A stretch of 64,000 bases of DNA from positions 2,978,925 to 3,042,924 of the forward strand of contig JACDQD010000003.1 of NCBI GenBank assembly GCA_019843655.1. Reading direction: 5' to 3'. This document shows positions 33,895-47,302 of this stretch, one piece after another. This DNA is from Lethocerus indicus (lineage: Eukaryota; Arthropoda; Insecta; Hemiptera; Belostomatidae). Numbering within the stretch: the stretch's first letter is position 1; each line of letters opens with the position of its first letter. A program made the translations under genes and the position numbers. The notes under the pieces were generated by a model. It did no database searches, was not told where the DNA came from, and worked only from the letters and a program-made list of their open reading frames with translations.

Positions 33895-33896
<2 letters not shown>

Positions 33897-33942
<46 letters not shown>
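33897..33942 (+). repeat. (AT)n microsatellite
   Basis: About 23 AT dinucleotides. Confidence 0.95.
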
Positions 33943-33947
<5 letters not shown>

Positions 33948-34670
33948 TATATATATAATATTATAATATATATAAAATGCCGGCGTTGTGTATCAGGAGG
34001 ACGGGCGTGCGAGGAGGTTGGACGACTGGAAATGATAAGAGTCGGTCCCAAAACGTCCGCTGTCCTGATAAGAAAACGACCCGGTTTTCGAATAGAAATT
34101 CGATAAATTCGGTCTAATTTTTCCCTACACTATGTAATAAAATCAGATAAACGCGGATATTACGAAAAAGACCGTAATCGAGCCTAATTTGAAATCTAAT
34201 AATCAGTCTAATAAGCAACTGTTTATTGTTGTAAATTAGATAACGCCGATAAATATATGTCTGTCGAAATGAACTGTGATGGTTGACAAATATAAAATTA
34301 GCTTCATACAAATATGTAATAAATAGTGGATCGATCTCAGCGTTAAGGGAATTTAATGATAACAGGGATTTTCATTTTGTAATTTATTATTTGATCATAT
34401 TATCTTTGTCATAATTCCCAATATATTTTAATATGCGGATTTATGTGATTAACCGATATAAACATAATAGTAGGGTAGCTGCAGCGTGTTCCATATTCTG
34501 AGTCGGAATAGAGTCAGAGTTGACAAACTTAGCGTGTAATACAAAATATATTACATTAAATATGGAATAATGCTACAGTATTTCCTAAAATACAAATCTT
34601 TGGAGGAAGAAGCGACAGTTTTTAAATTTGGATAAATGTTCTCAACCTAACACAGAGGATGTGTTCTTTA

Positions 34671-34976
34671 GATACCGTAGATTTCGTGTGTTTCTGTCTC
34701 CTCTCGCTGGCCTTTTGCTAGACCGGTTTCGGCCGCTCGCCATCTTCAGTAGCGCTGTGTCGGTCACTTTGGATGTTTGCAAGTGCACCCGACGAACGAT
34801 TTCCGTGAAACTGGCGGCCGCCCGGAGTGCGGTGCGGAAATGTACTACTCGACTGGAGCCCAAAAAATCGTCCAAAGTGTCAAAAGCGACTACTGAAGAT
34901 GGCGAGCGGCCGAAACCGGTCTAGCAAAAGGCCAAACCGGCGAGAGGAGACGGAAAATCGACGTTATTCCAAACTC
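34671..34976. mobile_element. foldback element, near-complete copy
   Basis: The left arm (CCGTAGATTTCGTGTGTTTC ... CATCTTCAGTAGCG) and the inverted right arm (CTACTGAAGATGGCGAGCGG ... GAGAGGAGACGG ... ACGTTATTCCAAA) enclose about 140 bp. The interior includes TGCAAGTGCACCCGACGAAC, a relative of the 70-bp repeat unit, and a flipped GCGGAAATGTAC. This ties the 70-bp repeats to the foldback family. Confidence 0.85.
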
Positions 34977-36000
34977 TATTCCGAACTAGTTCTGTAGATA
35001 CATTTCGCTGTTCGCTAATTTTCAAAACACGGCGTTAATTAACCGGCTGTATATTCGTGCTGTATTTTCTGAATTCCCACGATAAATACAGTATGGGGCG
35101 TACCGTCTTTTTTGTCCCCCCGAGAATATCTGTACGTGTCGGCTGGCTGTCTACAGAGAGGACACGCGCGGGCCCGTCGACTAATATTTATGTACATCAG
35201 AAATCTATTACTTATACTGCTCCCGTCGACATTAGATACGGGTCGAAATTTAGATCAAAGGACTTTCTGAATGGGATCAGCCGCACAACATAAGTCCCGC
35301 CTCTCTCCTCTGCCTATTTCTCAGTCAACCGGCATTCCATTGAGCGGACCTCGCCGGCCGCGTTAATCCAACAAATTATGGCCGAAGTCAAACTGAACAG
35401 GACTTTGGAATTGAGGAAATAATTCCCGCTTTCTGTTTATACTCGCGTTAGATTTATCGGGTTTTTTAAAACTACTACCGTCGCTATTTACTGAAGGCGG
35501 TTATCAAATAATCGTACTTTGAAACCCCGTCCGAAATGTTCATTGTCTTTAGGCACCGATTAAGGGCAGTGTAAGGATCCTCGTTGTCCATCTCCTGGGA
35601 TATTCCTGGGAGTTTCAAAACGGGAGTTTTGTTCGTGTTCAAAGTTGGAACTTGAAACCGTTCGAAGTACGTTAATGTGTCGTTATGAATGCTATCCGTT
35701 TTGTTGAATGTCTCGGCAGTAAATGGGGTCGGTGGTGTGGGTGGTGGTGGTTTGGGGTTTATTGTGTTTTAGCGGTATATTTGTTATTAGGTGGCTGGTG
35801 TGATGGTGTGATGGTGATGGTGGGGTTGGTTGGATGGCCGGTCGGTGGGTAGTTGGTGTCGGTGTCGGCAGATGGTGTTGGTGAGTGGTGGGCGGCTTCG
35901 ATCCCGTCCCGGTTGCCCCCACCAGGAGGTCGGGCTTCAGTCTCGCGTCGGCCGGCAGACACCGAGCATCTGGCACGCGCTCGCCCGCACCAACCTCACC
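34977..36000 (+). promoter_or_regulatory. region upstream of the 36.25-kb gene, GGT-rich
   Basis: From about 35725 to 35895 the plus strand is an irregular GGT/GTG-rich simple sequence (GGTGGTGGT, GGTGTCGGTGTCGG). It is followed by CpG-rich sequence with ordinary composition for an insect promoter. No TATA box is convincing. Confidence 0.4.
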
Positions 36001-36067
36001 GAGTTCTCTCCTCTATCTCTTAGTGTGTAGTTCGTTCTTCCCTCGTGTGCCGCCTTCGCCACTCCGC

Positions 36068-36180
36068 TCTCTCTCTCTCTCTCTCACTCTATCTCTAACT
36101 ATCCGTCGCCGTCTCTCTGTCTCTCTGGCCATCTGTCGCCCATCTCGACTCGTCTCTACTCTCTCTCTCTCCGCCTTCGA
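36068..36180 (+). promoter_or_regulatory. CT-rich leader (GAGA-type on the other strand)
   Basis: A (CT)n tract and further CTCT/GTCTCT blocks precede the start codon by 70-180 bases. It is probably 5' UTR or core promoter. On the minus strand it offers GAGA-type sites. Confidence 0.45.
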
Positions 36181-36251
36181 GTGATCGCGCTCCGACCGGC
36201 CGGCCAATCAGCCCTTCAGTCGTCGCCCCACCGTCACCGCAGACCGTCGGG

Positions 36252-36313
36252 ATGATGGAGACCCAGAACCAGGAGGTGGTGCCGGGCCCCGCCGAAGTTC
36301 CCAACGACCCCGG
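36252..36313 (+). CDS. first coding exon of an unidentified gene (partial)
   Basis: Two adjacent ATGs open a frame MMETQNQEVVPGPAEVPNDP that ends at a consensus donor (CCCGG|GTGAGT) in phase 2. It is preceded by a CT-rich, CpG-rich leader with the look of a 5' UTR. The peptide is acidic and proline-containing with no domain, so the family is not recognised; many insect transcription factors and RNA-binding proteins start with such low-complexity exons. No downstream exon was found in the remaining 27.7 kb, implying a very long first intron, as is common in developmental genes. The alternative is a chance ATG-plus-donor. Confidence 0.5.
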
Positions 36314-37333
36314 GTGAGTACACAGCCGCCCTTTACGACACCCGCCCCCCGAGTAAAATCGTTAAACGGCGCCCCTCCCGGTATAGGTCGGGCGTCCCGG
36401 CCGACATGTCGCCGCCCCTCGATCATCTACGTCGGTGTCAAGTCTAGCGGCCCGTAGTGACGTGTGCGTGGTCGTGGTGGTGGGGGCGGGGCGGGGCGGT
36501 GGTGGTCGTGGGGTGGGGGTTCCGGTCTGTGTGCCTGCCCCCACCACCGCCACCGCCACCGCCACCGGCTCGGCCCCATACACGTGTACTTTCTCCGCCG
36601 TCCTCCCGCCGCCCCCTCGCCTCTTTCGGGCCCCTGCAGTTGGCCTTCAGTACTGCCCGCTGACACAATCCACACCACCCGCCGCCTCCGACTTTGTTTC
36701 CGGTCGTGACGCGGACGGGTGCCGGTGGCCGGGGGGGCTCCAGCTCACTCTCTCACTTTCTCTTTCGCCGCGGCCGGCTCACCATCGATCTGTCGATTCC
36801 GTCAGGTCGCCGTCCCAATTTCTCGCCGCACAATCGCCTCCCGGTCCGACACCGATTTAGACGGCAACTCCCTAATAAAACACCGAGTTCCATCGGGCGA
36901 CGCGGTCAACGCGAGTGCTATTCGTAACCTCCGCCAATCGAGAAGAGGTTTAGGTCTACGCGAAGTGTCGAGACTATCGGATGTTTTCCGATAGTACCTA
37001 TCTGTTGCGGCGGATTTTTATTATCTGCGGGTCGGGCCTATCGACCGTAACGGAGCGGTACGGAGTTATTGGGCGGACGCTCGGTCTTTTTTCTGACCCC
37101 TTTTAAAGTCGGATAAATAGCGGGCGGGCCTCGGGGCGGTCGCGTCCCAGCGGCGAATCGATGACCGACAGTTTTGTGTTTCTCTCGCCTTCGGTGACGC
37201 GGAAGCCGACCTCCAGAGCGGACGTGAAAAGTCCGCCACTCCCTCGCCCGGTCCGCCGTTCGACCTGCCGGCTACGGGTTTATAATACGCGCCCTCGTAA
37301 ATCCCTAATTGGGCCATAAATCCCGTTAGTTTT

Positions 37334-37363
37334 GGGGGGGAGGGGGGGGGGGGGGGGGGGGGG
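37334..37363 (+). repeat. poly-G run (29 of 30 bases)
   Basis: Seven Gs, one A, then 22 Gs. It is a strong quadruplex former and a likely assembly-error site. Confidence 0.95.
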
Positions 37364-39478
37364 ATGCGGGCACTTTACGATAATGGAGCGATTGGATTCG
37401 CTGGGCCTCGTCGGGTATTATCTATCGGTGGGTGGTGGGCCATTTTACGGCCGGTGTTCCCTCGGGCACCCGCTTTTACAACTGTTCTCGGATGTTCTTG
37501 AAAGAGATTGCCACGCGGAACCGATCGGGGATTGGCGGAACGCGAATTCCTGCCGATTTGCACCCGATTTCTTATTCCTCCTTTGTCAGCCGCGGACATA
37601 CAGTCGGTAGACGGAATCACAGTTCTCCTCTTCTTTCAGTAGTTTTCAGTCGGTGAGAGGCTTTACCCGGTCTTCGCCGTTTGATAGGTCGACAGAACCG
37701 TTCTAGCGGAAGACAAGATTTATAACGATATACCGGTATTAAGAGGCTTACAAATAGGGCAGTTTCATACAACCGTTGGCCTCCCGATTCTGTGCTCGAT
37801 GCTTATTTTGCATTCTCGGGGGGGCGGAACACCTAGTGACGTTTGGCCGAGACTGATAGCAGGGGGTGTTGTAGGGGGTTGTTGTCCTCCACCGCGTTTT
37901 GCGCTCCATCCGAGAAACTATCGTTCGTTATCCGTCCCCGTTGTCGATAATAAAAATTTGTCGGATAAAATTTAAAATAAACAGTTCTTCCGGCGGTCGT
38001 GTTCGATATTGCGGCATGACCCCGTCCTAACCTCGGCTATCGGCGCGCTACGAATTATTACAACACCGGGGTGGGTTCAAAAAGCGGCGGTGGAATTCGT
38101 CCGATGAAAGTCGCGTTTCGCGAAAGTTCGCGGCCGGCCGATCCCGCCGTTGTTTCCGAAACCGATTTATATTTCTGTTGAATTGTTCCGTCTATTTTCC
38201 GCGACAAATATGCACTGTTGAAAACCGTTTATGGTCCTAGTTTTTGCAGTCCGTTTTAAAAGTAAAACGCGCTGTCGTTCCACGGGCCGCTGTTCCGTTA
38301 GAGATGAAGAAAGAAAGTCGGGCTTTGTCTAGTGGAAGTCAACAGTTATGTTGTTCTGTTTTCTTAGCTCATCCGCTCCCTCCGCCGAGTGAAACGTTTG
38401 CTCTTCCTCTTTGAAGAAGATCGTCGTACGAACCAATTTATTTTCTCTTAGTAATATAGTGTAATTAAGTGTAATTAATTGGTGCCGAATTAACAGTAGG
38501 GCTGAATGGGGGAAAAACTCCGTATCATTCCGTCCGATAAAGCTGGAATCGCGAAACTGTACAACGTTTCAATAAATAAACGCAGTGTTCTGAACATTCC
38601 CACCGCTATCGTTTAACCCCCTCCCCCCTGTAGAATTACATAAAAAAACCATATTTTCTGGGCTATACGTCTGTGTCCGCTACTCATAGCTGGGTATTTT
38701 GGGCTAATAGTGAACAGGACCGAATATTTCGAACCTTGTCGTATTTTGCGCCTTCTACGGCTCGATTTACATTAGGATATTGCCTTGTCTGTTGGATACA
38801 TTGTGGAATTTGCGATTTAAGATCGCGATGTGAGGCGGTTGGGGCGACGAGCAGGCTGAGTAGTGTGACAGAGATAGTGGGGACGTACAAGGCGCCCGTC
38901 TTTTACGGCCCTGGGTCTGGTCATGTTGCGGTTTCCTTCCGGCCGTTTAAAGTGGAACAGCGACTGTCATCTCCGTGGACTGGAGCCCTTCCATCCACTT
39001 CTGCCGTGTATCGATTCCTGGGCGGCAGTTGTCCGCCCCTACCGGTAGAGGTGCAACTGTTTTACGACTTGTGGGGCCCAAACGGCCTACCCGAATCTCT
39101 TATACCCTGCCGATCACCTCTTATTATCAGCCGATTAGGGCCGGCGTCCCGGTATACGCTATATACGTTTGACACTAAAAGTCATTACGTGTTTTATACA
39201 TGCCCTTGATGCCCTTAAAACGTGTTTATTTTAATAATTACCCGCGTTCAGTTACCGATTACCCGGGCTTTATAACCTGAACGCACCGGATTCGATTTCT
39301 CTTCGTAAACTTCGAGTGCAGCAGCCAAACTCTTTGATAATTAAAAAATAACGACCTTTACAACAGTTATTTACACTTAAATAGCACAATGTCGTAAATT
39401 TGTTGCAAACATCTATCGGTTAAACTGATTTTATTAGCGGATGAATCGCGTTTTCGTTTCATCGGTAGCGCCGTCCGC

Positions 39479-39502
39479 CGATACCTACGTATCGGCAAGT
39501 TT
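39479..39502. repeat. short hairpin
   Basis: GCCGATAC and GTATCGGC form an 8-bp perfect stem around a 4-base CTAC loop. No function is assigned. Confidence 0.5.
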
Positions 39503-40322
39503 ATTATTCAACAAGTAGACACCTTCAGTTAACAATATAATTAAGGTATACTACACTAAACGGGACATTTCAGTGGGACGTTACTTAGTGATGTGTTCGA
39601 CAGAAATTTGTTCTTTTTTTTGTCCGGTATTTTTCTTCAGGTTTGACACGCGTGAAACACAATAATATGAGCTGTAGATTTAGTCAATGAACATTCTACG
39701 TGTTCCGTTTGCTGCGCGAACGTAGCGCGTAGGCTTGAACGATGACGCGTTTTTTCTTTTTTCTTTTTCTGGCCGGTACAACAGGACCTAAAAAGACGCC
39801 AGCGGTGACACACCGTCGGTATCTCCGTTAATAAAATCGACGTCGAAACCCAATGAGGTTGCGTTCGAAACATATTTCGATTGTTCTACACGCGTTCAGA
39901 AACCGTTAACACGGCTGCACTTTTAGTAATACGCGGGCCGAACGTACGGAAATTCACCGTAAACGTAATACCCGAGGCTTCCATCGCGTTTTCCCAACTT
40001 GAAACAAAGAGTTAATTTATATATATATATTTGTTTCACCACTGAACTTGTTCCGGGGTCATCGCTCCTGATACTTTCCCCGACGTCAAGTTTCAACTAC
40101 CTCTCGGCAATTTCAATTTCGTTCGGGATCAATTTTCGATTAAGTACCGAAGTCATTTCGCTTTTTATTCGGGCGGAAGTTAAATATATAATTAATTCCT
40201 CCCGGGTCTTCTGTTTACTTCCGCTTCCAGTTCTCCCCTAATGCACTTGTTCTTAGGGACTTCCTCGTTTTTTTGTCACCGACCGCTGCTTTACTGTCAA
40301 TCTTGCTCAAGATGAAATAGAC

Positions 40323-40525
40323 CGCTAGACCGGTTTCGGCCGCTCTTCGGTAGTTTTACGTCTGTGAAAGTGGACTGCCGCGCAGGTTTATTACGAGTTA
40401 TAATTCGTCGATCTGACGAAACCGGTCTAGGAGACAACTTAATTGTGATTGTTCTGGCGGTACTGAGGGCTTATTACCGTCGACCTGCCGCGACGGCGGA
40501 AAGCGGAAACCGGTCTAGGACGTTT
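40323..40525. mobile_element. scrambled foldback arm fragments
   Basis: One left arm core and two inverted right arm cores (each with ACCGGTCTAG) lie within 200 bp without the usual spacing, so this is a rearranged relic. Confidence 0.6.
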
Positions 40526-40639
40526 ATGTTGGCTTCCACGGCGAGGCAGTGAGCTCTTGAACCGGAGCTGGTGCCAGGTATAAAAGCCTGGGACCTTTCC
40601 TGGGATGAACACGGCCGGGAGCAAAAAAAACCCAAGAGG

Positions 40640-40642
<3 letters not shown>

Positions 40643-40678
<36 letters not shown>

Positions 40679-40682
40679 GAGA
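40643..40682 (+). repeat. (GA)n microsatellite
   Basis: Near-perfect GA run with one T interruption near the right end. Confidence 0.95.
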
Positions 40683-43600
40683 TGGAGCGAGAGTCCTCTG
40701 GGCCTATTCCCCACGACGTTAACGTCCACAAAAACTCAATACGGTCCGCGGACTGCGAATGACAGTCTCCTAATGTATATCGCTCTAACAGTTTAGAGCG
40801 TACGGAGTTTACGTATTGAAATATATATATCGTTTTTAGACATTTCGTAAAAAGGTTTTTTTTTTCAAAATCAAACCCGCCTCCCGCCGATCGCCAATAT
40901 TTGGCCGATTGTTTCAGACTTTCTCGACTGTTATTTCGGCGCTGTCGGGGCCCGGACGCTTATTTTTTTTCGTTCACACCTCGAAAAGAGGAGAAAAACG
41001 AGCGCGATCGATCATGCGTAAGATCGTTTCAGAGCCGGGATCTGTTCCCTCCTTTGAGGAGAAAGAAGGCAAATAAGTGTGAACGAGGAGACACTGCACT
41101 TGTTCCCATTATGGACGCCTCACGTGGGCTCCGTTCGTAAAGTATGAAGTGTTATCTCCCCCCGAAACGAAAGATACGGTCGCCGAACAGGGTTTTTGGG
41201 GCGAAACTTTCTCAAATTCCACCCAGAAAACTGTTCTTATTACGAAGATATATCAGAGGATGGCCCTCCGATTCAGTGTTTCCGGTTGGTACTATACACA
41301 GAGTTAGAATATAGTTTTCTTGAGCGTCGTTAAAACCTCTGTTTATTTAGGCAAGGCTGAAAGGTTAGTTATTGTTTCGAGTATTACCCAATTAATAGTA
41401 GTAAGACGGACTGTGCGTGTTTAAGGTCTTTGCGGTTGTTTGAGCGTTTACGTTGATGGTGTTTGAGAGGTTCTGTAGTGTTACGCAGTTCATTAAAGCG
41501 CTTTATATACTTACAAATAACCGTCCATTAACGTCCCAATAAACCGGCGAATTTTCCCGAAGAAGATAACGGGTAAAATATTATTTGTTTCGCGTCAAAG
41601 CTCGTAATAATGTTTGTAATTTTTTGTATTCGCAGCATTGTTCCGTCCTCATTGTATTCTCTCTTGTTTTCAGCCCTTACAATGAGTGTTTTTTTAAGTC
41701 TAAATCGCAAGTCCCGGACTTTTCTTCATGGAGCTTGTGAATTTCTCTTGGCCACTACGAAGCCCCGTCACGAATTTTGTGGCAATCTAGTGTAGGTGTT
41801 TACTACGAACAGACGAGCCTACTTAGTCTCTGCTTTGTATATATATATTGGATCAATTTGGCTGTATAACTGTGATGGAATCTGAATTTAACCCGGGCGG
41901 GAATGTTTGCCTATTATCGTCCTCCATAACTGGAGATTGATCGATTGGATTGAAGGACGCGGTTGTTCGGGCCCGAAGCTCTTTGTTTTGCAGACGGCGC
42001 TACGACCCTGAAAATATCCCTTCTGTGGTCGGACATGTTCGGTGTCGGCCCTTGTTCCAAATTAGTTTTACAATAAATTTTCACGGCATTGTCTCAGAGT
42101 ATGTTTCACAACCGCTGTAAATATTGACGAGCCTTCATTTTCCGCGCCAAGAAACGTTTAGGGTGACAACAAATAAAACTAAAATTAAAACAAGAGAAGA
42201 AAAACGTTACCCTTATTAATACTTCCCTTATTAAAAGCTTCCCCGTGTTCCTTACATTCAGCGTGACCCGCCACTAAATGTACATTCTCATGTAGTTCGA
42301 GGAATTTGTACACTCCCGAATTTTATCGAAATACTTTATCGAAGAAATACAGTCAGAGCGGCGTGTATTAAAAATGTCAAAACGACTTTTATTTAAACGA
42401 GCGTTTAAACGCGCCTCGCACTTTCGAGTCGAAATATAAACTGTGGAACACCTATGACGAAATAAATGAACGGGGAAAATGTATTACGGAGAGAAAACCC
42501 CGATGAAATTCTCGCGGTTAATATATTTATCTATACTCTTAAGCTGATTAATAAAAATAAATGCTATTTATAATTCGCGTCCACGTAAACACGTTGTGTG
42601 GGCACGTTGTTTTCGCTTCAGTGGCCGTTACAATTTTTATTTCTCTGTTAATCCGTAGAAAAGAACAAATTATTGAAATTACAATATTCTGTCTAGACTA
42701 GGGGGTTTGCAGTACTGGTTTTACTAATAATAGACCGATTTTTAAAATTAATACATCAGTCGTTAACACATTTCGTCCTGGTAAGTTGTTGGATTGGAAT
42801 CTTTGTTTAAGTTTTTTAAAAAGCAGCATTTTTATTGTTGTGGAAAGTGGCGTTACCTCGCATTTTTTTATTGTGTAATTATTTTCTATAGGGTTCAGTG
42901 AAAATTTAGTATTTTCACACTTGATTAACAGAATTCCTGTAACACCGCAGGGTCGGGGAAGTAACTTTCTCTCGGGTTTAACATTTTTCCCCGTCTTTTT
43001 TTTTGCTACAGAAAAGTAAGTTTAACTCGCTCGACGTGGAGAACAATCGGAGGGAAAGGGCCTTTCCTTTTTTTTCCGCCCTTTCGTTCCCATCTTTATA
43101 AAGTTCCCTCTTAATCAGAAGGGCGCGGCGAGGTTTTTTCCTTTCACTACCCCCCCCCCGTCCCCGCCCCTAACGCCGGCTGAAGAAGGCTCCCAGCAGT
43201 GTATGAAGGATCCCGATATTCCTCCAAGCCGGCCCCTGTGTTTTCCACGTTTCCTTGTCCGGAGTCGGGGGAATGGAAAAGGGAAAAGCGGAAAGTGAAA
43301 AGTAAGGAATGAGGGAGAGAGGGAGCCCCTTTTCAGAGGCGCGGTCATTCGGCGCCATCCTACGCCAGATGAGTTTCAACGGAAGAACAATGGCGGACAT
43401 TATTAATTTATTTTTCTTGAAATGTTGGCTTTGACATAACGAGAAATACGCTTTTTTTCCCTTGAAAAATACGTTTCGCGTTCGCCGGATAATTCTGGCG
43501 ACTAGAAAACCACAAACACGCCAGGAATATATTCTGTAGAAAATAGACGAGTAGAGACGGAAATTCCGTAACGGAACTGTCTCTGAAATCCAAAAAATAT

Positions 43601-43998
43601 AAAGAGTATTTACATCTGTATTACCGCCGAGTTCGGTAGCGCATTTAAATAAGCCGTGGCTTAAATAAAACCCGAAAAACCCTTTCTGAATTTTTACCGG
43701 TAATAACAAACAAGGGTTAGCCACCGAAACCTTTCCTGCGCTCGGCTTTAAAATAGACTCCCGCCCGAATGTTTTGCTACGGTAGGGAATACAGAATAGG
43801 TTCATGTATTGGAAACGGAGAATAGAGACTCTTCTGAGTTCCAGTTGTAAATGAAAAACTTTACTGTCGGCGATAGTTTCGAACTGAAATTCGGTACTTC
43901 GTTTGTACAGAGCCGGCGGCTGTTTTCGTGAAAGTTTCAACTGGCTGCCGGCCCCGACCGGGACTTCAAACTGGACAATAATACTCAGCGAATTTAAT

Positions 43999-44020
43999 AT
44001 ATATATATATATATATATAA
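43999..44020 (+). repeat. (TA)n microsatellite
   Basis: Short uninterrupted TA run about 150 bases left of a foldback copy. Confidence 0.9.
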
Positions 44021-44167
44021 TCAGATACCATTTTTAGCGGAATAAAGTGGTAAATAAAAATATGTACATATTGTTTTACTCTTCCTGCAACGTATTACTT
44101 ATTTATTTATCCCGTCTGCACACATTTTGTCACCTCTATCGCCTCCTAATAATCCTCGCTAAGTAGC

Positions 44168-44640
44168 GCAGATTTCGTGTGTTTCTGTCTCCTCTCACTG
44201 GTTTGTTCTTTTGCTAGACCGGTTTCGCCGGTGCTCGCCATCTTCAGTAGCGTTTTTAGTCACTTTGGACCTTTTTTTGGGGCGTCCTCACTGCACTGTC
44301 ACTGTCACTTGTACTGCGGCGGTTTTCTGTTTGCTGTGTGTGTATATATACATGTCTTGTTATTGTTGTTTTGGGGGGATGATGTTTGTCCTATTTGGGT
44401 TGGGAGGGATTTTATTAATCGCCTTAAGTCTTTGTCGGATTATCGGTCAAATATATATTCGATCACACAACTGGTCACAACTATTAGATCGTGACTTCCA
44501 AATACATGACACGAAACCTATCCGGTACTGTGTATTTACGATCGTAAAAAGGTTTTCCTTTTTCCTCGCCGAAACCGGTCTAGCAAAAGACCGAACCGGC
44601 GGGAGGAAACAGAAACACACGAAATCTACGTTATTCAAAC
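44168..44640. mobile_element. foldback element, long copy with interior
   Basis: The left arm (GATTTCGTGTGTTTCTGTCT ... GCTAGACCGGTTTCG ... CATCTTCAGTAGCG) and the right arm (CGAAACCGGTCTAGC-type core, then AACACACGAAATCTACGTTA) flank about 330 bp. The interior (GATGATGTTTGTCCTATTTG through ACGATCGTAAA) is closely the same as 14.39-14.56 kb, proving that the 14-kb and 28-kb composites carry foldback interior sequence. Confidence 0.9.
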
Positions 44641-45192
44641 GCTTGGTCGGATTCCACAAAACAGTTATTTTAAACTCACTAAGTAGTGTATACAGAGTGT
44701 ATATGGGGTATACTTTTGTTTAAAATGAAATATTAATTCAAATTAATGTTTGCAGGGATTAACGCCCGGGATTATTCATTTGAATTAATCACGAGAAAGG
44801 CTCGTAAACCCGTTTGGGTTATTGTTATTTCCCAATAATCGCGACCCAACTGCGGTTTCCAACTTAAGCTGGCTCACAGTATTGGATTTTGTCGCATTAA
44901 GACCCGGTTATAATTTTTCCAGTAATTTGAAAAAGAGGCACGGAATGTCGTTGTAACGATTGACTTCGGAAGATAGGGGAAATTTCGAAAGAAAAATTAA
45001 ACTGCAGCCAGCGCACTGTGGAATTTATCAGCTCCTCAATTTTAATAAATTGCCGACGGCCCTTACCAGAAATTCCGGGTTCGCATTTTCCTTCGATTAG
45101 AATTTCTCAAGAGACGGTTAAAACCGCTGAAACGTGTCTAAAATTGGTTGTGCAAAATTTTAAGAGTAATTAAAGGAATATCACCGTTGGTC

Positions 45193-45260
45193 AGGACCCG
45201 CTTAGTGGATAGAGCGGCTGGATGCTAAACCTGATTAGACTCGAATTAGAACTTCAATTA
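45193..45260 (+). repeat. tRNA-derived relic (possible SINE head)
   Basis: GCTTAGTGGATAGAGCGGCT resembles a tRNA A-box/D-arm, and 22 bases on AGACTCGAATTAGA resembles a decayed B-box. Stems do not fold fully, so it is not a working tRNA. A related A-box-like string (CTAGTGGATAGAG) occurs near 8395. Confidence 0.35.
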
Positions 45261-45611
45261 GAATTTTTTACGGAAAAATAATGAACCCGTTCTGCAGGTA
45301 GGTATTATAAAATTGGAAACTCACAGAAATTAATAGCTCGTCACGTGAGTTCATCGTGGACACACCGAATTTCGAAATTACTGTCGTGTTTACTGATAAT
45401 GGTTTTTCGCCTGTCTGTGTGTGTGTGTGTGTAAACTGTACGCTATTTACTTACGGACGTTATGCACTGTACTGTACGCCCGGGCACGAACCATGTTTAT
45501 TCGGCTCATCGGACCCCCCATTCCCCGTCCCCTTTTATCATTTTCGCGAAAACTTTCTGTCCTCTTCTCCGTCCCTTTCCTTCTGTCCTCTCTGCACGCC
45601 GATTTCACAGA

Positions 45612-45661
<50 letters not shown>
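45612..45661 (+). repeat. (GA)n microsatellite
   Basis: About 25 GA dinucleotides with one CA interruption at the left. Confidence 0.95.
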
Positions 45662-45663
<2 letters not shown>

Positions 45664-47302
45664 TACTAAAAATAAAACAAAAAAGAAGACAGTTCCCTTT
45701 ACACCCTTCAGACACCAATTCGTTGCGCCTCAAAGGCAATGCTTCCTGACAGGCAGAATATATATATACTAGTACATGTTCAAAGTCCGCATATGTTTGT
45801 GTAAATATTTAAAATGCGCTTAAATTAATTTACATTCAAATAACTGATTATATGATTAAATTTAAGAGCACTGTATTCATTCGAATTTTGTAGTATTTAC
45901 ATTTTTTTTAGGGTTATATAATTGGAATTTTTTTCAATTTTGAGTAGTGAAGCGTTTGATTTGATATTTCACACCTCATTTTACCTCCTTAAAATCCATG
46001 TAAACGAAACACACGGCGGTTTTATATATATAGCACCTCTTGCCATTTTTCATTCGGTCCAGCGCCAATCCGATTCGGCTTCTCGCCGCCTGCGGTAGCG
46101 TTCTGTTATTATTATACGAATGGCCGAAACGCTTCTACGAACGCGGGATGGTTATTTACGAATGTTGAAATTCTCGTAAAGTAAATGTAAAAATAGTTTT
46201 TCTCCGGGTTTACGAGCCCGCGTCGTACATCATCTATTCTCGTTTCCTGCAAAATTCCCGCTTCATTTCATTTGCGTCAGCCGAGCACAACTACATTTGT
46301 CAAATGAACGCTGGATATAAAGTGTATCATTTTTATTAGGCAAGTTAGGTCTCTCTTTTCGAAAATAGATTAAAACAATTTAACATTTATCAAAAATATT
46401 GGGACAAAATATTATGCTAATTGTAGGCTTTCAATTATATACGTGGAATAAAACTGCGTAATTCTCCCGATATCCAACCGACCCTTGTAAATCTCCAATT
46501 AACTGCTGTTTGTAATTAGCAGTTTGTAACTGTTGTTTGTTGTTAATAACTCGGATTGGCGTCGCCGAGTATTGTCGCCAGCCACCGCGGTTGACTTAAT
46601 CGACGAACCAAGTCGTCAACTTCAATCAAGTCCGGTCTTCTCTTAGGACGCTCCACTTCGGGACTTCGGGAGCGCGAATCCTGCCAGCGTTTTGAACTCT
46701 TGAGTCCTTTACAATCCCGCTTTTACTTAATAGCGCCGATTAGAAGATTCGAGTTCAACAAGTCCGAGAAGAGACAAACCGGAATTACGAGTAAGGAATT
46801 TCCGTTTAGCGGAATTTCAGCCCTAGAATAAGCGGCGTTTATAACGGAGCTACTTTCCGAGTGCTGGGGTGACGTTTTACATACATAATATTATTCGTAA
46901 ATCGGTACAAAATGGTACAAAATCGTCATTTGCAAATTATGATAATGCAAATAATTAAAAAGTAGTAGAAGATTTTGTTCAATTGTTAATGTAATGTGAG
47001 GACAATTGCTGGTGGAGATTTTAAAACAATATTCTTGAAATATCGTTGCATTTAACTGGAATGTTGTCCATCTCGACTTCTATCGACGCAGGATATGCAG
47101 GAAGAAGACATCTTCGTTCGGTATCTTCTGGTTTTACTGCCGCATCAATAATTTTGCAAAATTTGGAAGAACTTCAACAATTCTTGTGTTAAGATTCTTT
47201 TCAATGAAACATCTTATTATTGTTATGGGTAATTACCACCTCTAAATCCTCCTTTTTATCCGGCACTGCTCCTCTCGTTCAATTAAATTGTTTAATATAT
47301 CT

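Larger units (their letters stand above)
32387..34670. other. intergenic AT-rich DNA with microsatellites
   Basis: Contains AATAAA shortly after the minisatellite (about 32457), a foldback right-end remnant (GGTATTCCAAACCCTCGCAG near 33098), and two TA microsatellites. No exon is supported. Confidence 0.5.
36314..44167 (+). other. probable first intron, promoter-proximal part
   Basis: The first kilobase is GC- and CpG-rich with G-rich runs (about 36468-36519) and a CCACCG repeat (about 36541-36567), giving many spurious open frames on both strands. Further right it has ordinary composition. Foldback arm fragments (CTAGACCGGTTTCGGCCGCT at about 40325; GAAACCGGTCTAGGA near 40419 and 40506) and GA microsatellites are present. 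Two longer open frames (38673-39209 plus, 43170-43940 minus) lack recognisable domains. Confidence 0.45.

Noticed and set aside
38673..39209. 178-codon plus-strand frame
   Set aside because: No recognisable domain, no splice or promoter support, and a composition typical of random CpG-rich sequence.
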